Origin: a virus
Direction: 5' to 3' (one strand)
DNA length: 22,935 nt
Virus record (IMG/VR): IMGVR_UViG_3300024506_000022
Span: 1 to 22,935 of that record
Position numbers and translations under genes: made by a program. The notes below the pieces were generated by a model, which worked only from the letters and a program-made list of their open reading frames with translations, did no database searches and had not been told where the DNA came from. This document shows positions 20,360-22,935 of the stretch, piece after piece. Within the stretch, counting starts at the first letter, position 1; the number at the start of each line of letters is the position of its first letter.

Positions 20360-21325
20360 TTAATATGCCAGACCCAATATGGCTTTAATGATCGGCCTAT
20401 TGAGATTGGTCGGAATGGTATAAGCGCCTGCGGACACCGTAACGTCCTGCGTGCTGTCATTATCAAACACGTAGCGCAGTTTGGTTACGCCAGAAGGAAT
20501 GGTGAACGCTGCGTTATCTGCGGAGCGCGTAGCCGATGATGCTGTCGTTATGGTATAACTTGTGGCCGAAGAACCAGCTTCAAGCTGGGCACCCCAGACG
20601 TAAATACCTGATGTACCATCGCCAGTGTAACTGGCTGACCCTGAAGCGTTTTCCATAAAAGTAGCAAAGTTTATAGTAGTCAACCCTGCATTAGTTGTGG
20701 CTGTGTTTGTTATCCTGAACCAACCATTAGAAAATTCAGTTATCGTTGCAGACGCATTTGCCCAACCACCGTAAGACGCTGCCGTTACGGTTTTCGTCAC
20801 AAGGTTAAATAGGACAGTGCTTCCGCCACTATTCCCATAAATTTGAAGCTGACCTCTGTTTCTCTCGCCAGCTTTTACAAAAATTGAACCTGTATATGCA
20901 GTCGATGCGCTGGCACTTATCGCCAACTTGCGAACATCATGCGTGCCTGTGGCGGTATTTTCCACAAGCTTGTCAGCGGTTGTTGTACCATCAGGTGCCG
21001 CGATAGCGTCACTTGAAATGGTCGTGTTTGTTTTTCCCCAATAGGCGTTATCGAATTGTTCGCTGTATTGAAGGACATTGACGCGCGAAGGCTCTATAAG
21101 AAGGCCCTGTTGCAGCAGTGTTAGAGGATTATACGCAAAACGTGCAGCGTCTATCGCAGCCGTTTGGATCAGCCCGTTTGACCCGACAAAAGTGCCACTG
21201 GACGCACGCGTAAAGGTGATATTGGAGCTTAGATCAGCAGGAATGAAATTGAACACAAGCGGATAAACACTAGTGCTTAACCGATTCACATGCCCTGCGC
21301 CTCGGCCACCCCAATGGATAGACAT
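20360..21325 (-). CDS. Lectin-like virion protein (carbohydrate-binding jelly roll)
   Basis: A 321-residue protein starting in a TAATG overlap. Residues 30-90 hold the common phage pattern FTRASSGTFVGSNGLIQ, then ARFAYNP, GLLIEPSRVNVLQYSEQFDN, followed by a CBM-like jelly roll (SSDAIAAPDGTTTADKL, YTGSIFVKAGERNR, TITEFSNGWFRIT, GIYVWGAQLEAGSSAT). Such modules occur on head spikes and fibres and are thought to bind sugars. The gene is AT-richer than its neighbours: 38 percent GC counted over 20641-20700. It has long runs of Ser/Thr/Ala, fitting exchange between phages. Whether it sits on head or tail is not visible. Confidence 0.75.
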   Translation of the reverse strand: MSIHWGGRGAGHVNRLSTSVYPLVFNFIPADLSSNITFTRASSGTFVGSNGLIQTAAIDAARFAYNPLTLLQQGLLIEPSRVNVLQYSEQFDNAYWGKTNTTISSDAIAAPDGTTTADKLVENTATGTHDVRKLAISASASTAYTGSIFVKAGERNRGQLQIYGNSGGSTVLFNLVTKTVTAASYGGWANASATITEFSNGWFRITNTATTNAGLTTINFATFMENASGSASYTGDGTSGIYVWGAQLEAGSSATSYTITTASSATRSADNAAFTIPSGVTKLRYVFDNDSTQDVTVSAGAYTIPTNLNRPIIKAILGLAY

Positions 21326-21636
21326 TAGATGCCCTCACCTTCAGTGAAGTAAATTCGACCAGTCGCCCCAGCAGCGATAGCAGCAATATAGAGTTTGCCA
21401 TCCTTCCCCGGAGAAAACGTCAGCACCTCATGCACCCCAGGACCAACTGGAACTCCAGTGGTGGTGGTTGCGGTTACAGTCGCATCACCACCGTTGATCC
21501 ATGCGGTTGCCGTGCCATTGTTCATAATGCGAACGCTGATCGGGCTGTTGCGCTTGGCAACCAGAACGCGCTGGGATGATCCAGACACATTGATATTGAC
21601 CGTATTATCCTTGGCGGGGGAGAAAGAACGAACCAT
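21325..21636 (-). CDS. Small beta-rich structural protein
   Basis: A 103-residue protein from ATG 21636 with AAGGAG upstream. It is built of short strands with Thr/Val/Gly repeats (NTVNINVSGSSQRVLV, WINGGDATVTATTTTGVPV) and ends GRIYFTEGEGI, a terminal pattern shared by many small phage structural proteins. The fold is probably a small beta sandwich. The role is unknown; a companion to the lectin-like protein with which it shares a one-base overlap is possible. Confidence 0.72.
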   Translation of the reverse strand: MVRSFSPAKDNTVNINVSGSSQRVLVAKRNSPISVRIMNNGTATAWINGGDATVTATTTTGVPVGPGVHEVLTFSPGKDGKLYIAAIAAGATGRIYFTEGEGI

Positions 21637-21682
21637 CTCAGAAACTCCTTCAAACCGTTTGTATCACAAATTTAATGATGCG

Positions 21683-21967
21683 TCACCACTTCACCTTGTC
21701 CGCCCAGAACGCGGCGCTCATCTTGCCCTTGGCGATGTTCTTTGCGTGCCGAGCCTTGAATGATGCGCGCTTCTTTTTCATCGCTTCAGATTCGCCGGCC
21801 TTCGGTTTACCAGCAGTCTTCGCGCCCTGCTCCCCAAAGCGGATTGTCTTGATCTTACCACCTTCCTTGGCGACAACGATGTGAGACTTCTTCGGATGCC
21901 CTGGTGTGCGCTTGGGCTTGTTATAGCCAGCGACACCAGCACGAGCGAGGCGCGAATCTTTAGGCAT
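21683..21967 (-). CDS. Small, highly basic conserved phage protein
   Basis: 94 residues from ATG 21967. It is strongly basic throughout (YNKPKRTPGHPKKSHIVVAK, KIKTIRFGEQGAKTAGKPK, MKKKRASFKARHAKNIAKGK) and ends SAAFWADKVKW. This is a widespread phage small-protein type whose function I do not know. The charge suggests nucleic-acid contact in the virion or during packaging. It overlaps the upstream gene by 8 bases; a 46-base gap with no clear signal follows. Confidence 0.75.
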   Translation of the reverse strand: MPKDSRLARAGVAGYNKPKRTPGHPKKSHIVVAKEGGKIKTIRFGEQGAKTAGKPKAGESEAMKKKRASFKARHAKNIAKGKMSAAFWADKVKW

Positions 21968-22103
21968 CAACCTGCTTTCCAGTTAGCTGAAATATTTCAT
22001 GTTTCACCTGGTCTCCATCACGCCACACACGCCATTGACCCGGCACGCAGATGCGTTGCGCCTTACCCGCTTCTACGTCAGCTATAGCCTGTTTCAGTGT
22101 CAT
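21960..22103 (-). CDS. Tiny hypothetical protein, 47 residues
   Basis: ATG 22103 overlaps the stop of the fibre gene (ATGA), so it is coupled. The frame is open further upstream, but only inside the fibre gene. The product begins MTLKQAIADVEAGKAQRI and has a strand pair (QWRVWRDGDQVKHEIFQL). It is unrecognised and short. It bridges the fibre gene and the basic protein in one translational chain. Confidence 0.6.
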   Translation of the reverse strand: MTLKQAIADVEAGKAQRICVPGQWRVWRDGDQVKHEIFQLTGKQVDA

Positions 22104-22935
22104 CGCGGCGCAATTTGCAGAATACAGCTGTGCATTGAAGCGGCGGCGGCGGCAGACGTGACAAGTTCTATGTTTATGGACGCCCCCTTTGAGACAGGGA
22201 CCAACGTGCCGGACCAATTGTCCACGCCGCCAAACGAAGTACCGCTGATTGCGGCGCTAAGCGTTGTGGCCACGCCGTTGATGAGCGCGGTGTATGTGAA
22301 AGACTGCCCCGCCCCCGGTGCCGTGCCTACGGTAGGCATTAAACGAATGATGTAGCAGTCATAGGGCGCACGCCACTGCGCGTCGTTGATTGTCGCAGTT
22401 TGCCCTTGAACCCCCAGATACGTAGTGGCCCCCGCAGCCACGGTCCCAACTGACTTGCCCTCGTAGTTTTCACCATCGTCGACAATCAACTTGGCACCCG
22501 CCGCAACGCTAATGCGCTTGGAACCTGTCCAGTTTCGCACAACAACGCTGGCCGTATCCGCGACGGTCAAGTCGTAATACGGGCCAGCAATTTCATACCA
22601 GCCAGCTTGGCCCCAAATCGGGATGCTGCCAATATTATATGTTTCAAGCCCATTAAACTGAATGTTGGCAGATGTGCCACCAACATAAATGCCTGCGTTA
22701 AAAGCACAAAAAAGATCAGTAAATTTTACTTTATCGCAAGCACCCGTCATTTGAACGCCGTAGCTAGAAGTGGCGTCCACAATGCAGCTAGTGAAAACGG
22801 TCAACACTGCATCGTGCAAACTGTAGCCAGTATCCAGACCAATGCAGTTGATAGATGTCAACTGATGACCGCCGCGTGCAAGCCCAACGTTGGGTGTATG
22901 CTGCCGCCAGCCAATAGAGCCTACTTGAGGCTTAA
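22100..22935 (-). CDS. Fibre/tailspike-type beta-helix protein, 5' end missing
   Basis: The frame is open from the right edge to the stop at 22100, 278 codons; an internal TTG at 22861 is not the start. Repeated turns (CIVDATSSYGVQMTGACDKV, AFNAGIYVGGTSANIQFNGL) indicate a right-handed beta-helix. They are followed by GPYYDLTVADTASVVVRNW and a tip domain (TIND, WRAPYDCYIIRLMPTVG, SFTYTALINGVATTLSAAI, GGVDNWSGTLVPVSKGASIN) that looks like a terminal jelly roll. It is probably a receptor-binding or appendage protein separate from the tailspike at 9982. The N-terminal attachment domain lies outside the window. Confidence 0.75.
   Translation of the reverse strand, partial: KPQVGSIGWRQHTPNVGLARGGHQLTSINCIGLDTGYSLHDAVLTVFTSCIVDATSSYGVQMTGACDKVKFTDLFCAFNAGIYVGGTSANIQFNGLETYNIGSIPIWGQAGWYEIAGPYYDLTVADTASVVVRNWTGSKRISVAAGAKLIVDDGENYEGKSVGTVAAGATTYLGVQGQTATINDAQWRAPYDCYIIRLMPTVGTAPGAGQSFTYTALINGVATTLSAAISGTSFGGVDNWSGTLVPVSKGASINIELVTSAAAAASMHSCILQIAPR

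Noticed and set aside
1-22935. tRNA or rRNA genes, insertion sequences, integrase or attachment sites
   Set aside because: No transposase, integrase, cloverleaf-like sequence or terminal repeat was seen; the gaps are too short and hold other elements.

Overview
The window is part of the genome, or an integrated copy, of a tailed phage with a P22-like short tail (podovirus). The host is most likely a Gram-negative proteobacterium. The lysis block encodes a spanin-type pair, which only makes sense where there is an outer membrane. Base composition is moderately GC-rich, and protein styles such as the o-spanin and the 1068-residue ejection protein recall alphaproteobacterial phages; that narrower placement is inference. 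No integrase, terminase, portal, coat or DNA polymerase lies inside the window, so a lysogenic lifestyle can be neither shown nor excluded.

Layout. (1) 1-298, minus strand: a small Cro/CI-type HTH protein coupled (TAATG) to a gene cut by the left edge, probably a replication primase/helicase. (2) 299-407: a divergent control region with an inverted repeat and a 14-base motif that recurs at 6712. (3) 408-6320, plus strand: a tightly packed recombination/replication operon. It holds a Sak4-like ATPase, two unknown genes, a DUF669-type SSB-like protein, a Cas4/RecB-like PD-(D/E)XK nuclease, an SF2 helicase, a small Cys-rich protein, an AT-rich HNH-AP2 endonuclease that looks like a late arrival, and a VRR-NUC nuclease. 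(4) 6317-8772, plus strand: accessory genes, namely several proteins of 39-56 residues, a winged-HTH plus ribbon-helix-helix fusion, and at the end a dCTP deaminase. (5) 8762-9965, minus strand: the lysis cassette (membrane coiled-coil protein, M15 endolysin, holin, and nested i-spanin and o-spanin). (6) 9982-22935, minus strand: virion genes. Read in transcription order from the right edge these are a beta-helix fibre fragment, small structural proteins, a lectin-like protein, the gp10-like tail nozzle, a tail-needle candidate with a TNF/C1q-like tip, small conserved phage proteins, three DNA-ejection proteins, and a P22-type tailspike.

The two convergent transcription units meet at 8762-8772, where their stop codons overlap. 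The plus-strand block probably processes, anneals and unwinds DNA ends for recombination-dependent replication, while dCTP deaminase feeds thymidylate synthesis. The minus-strand block builds the tail and ejection machinery and releases progeny. The points most worth a second look are the repeated Cys module, the HNH gene replacing the 5' end of its neighbour, the wHTH-RHH fusion with an internal start, the strong hairpin inside the recombination operon, the shared 14-base motif in two control regions, and the needle candidate. All family names come from recognition by eye; no database search was run.
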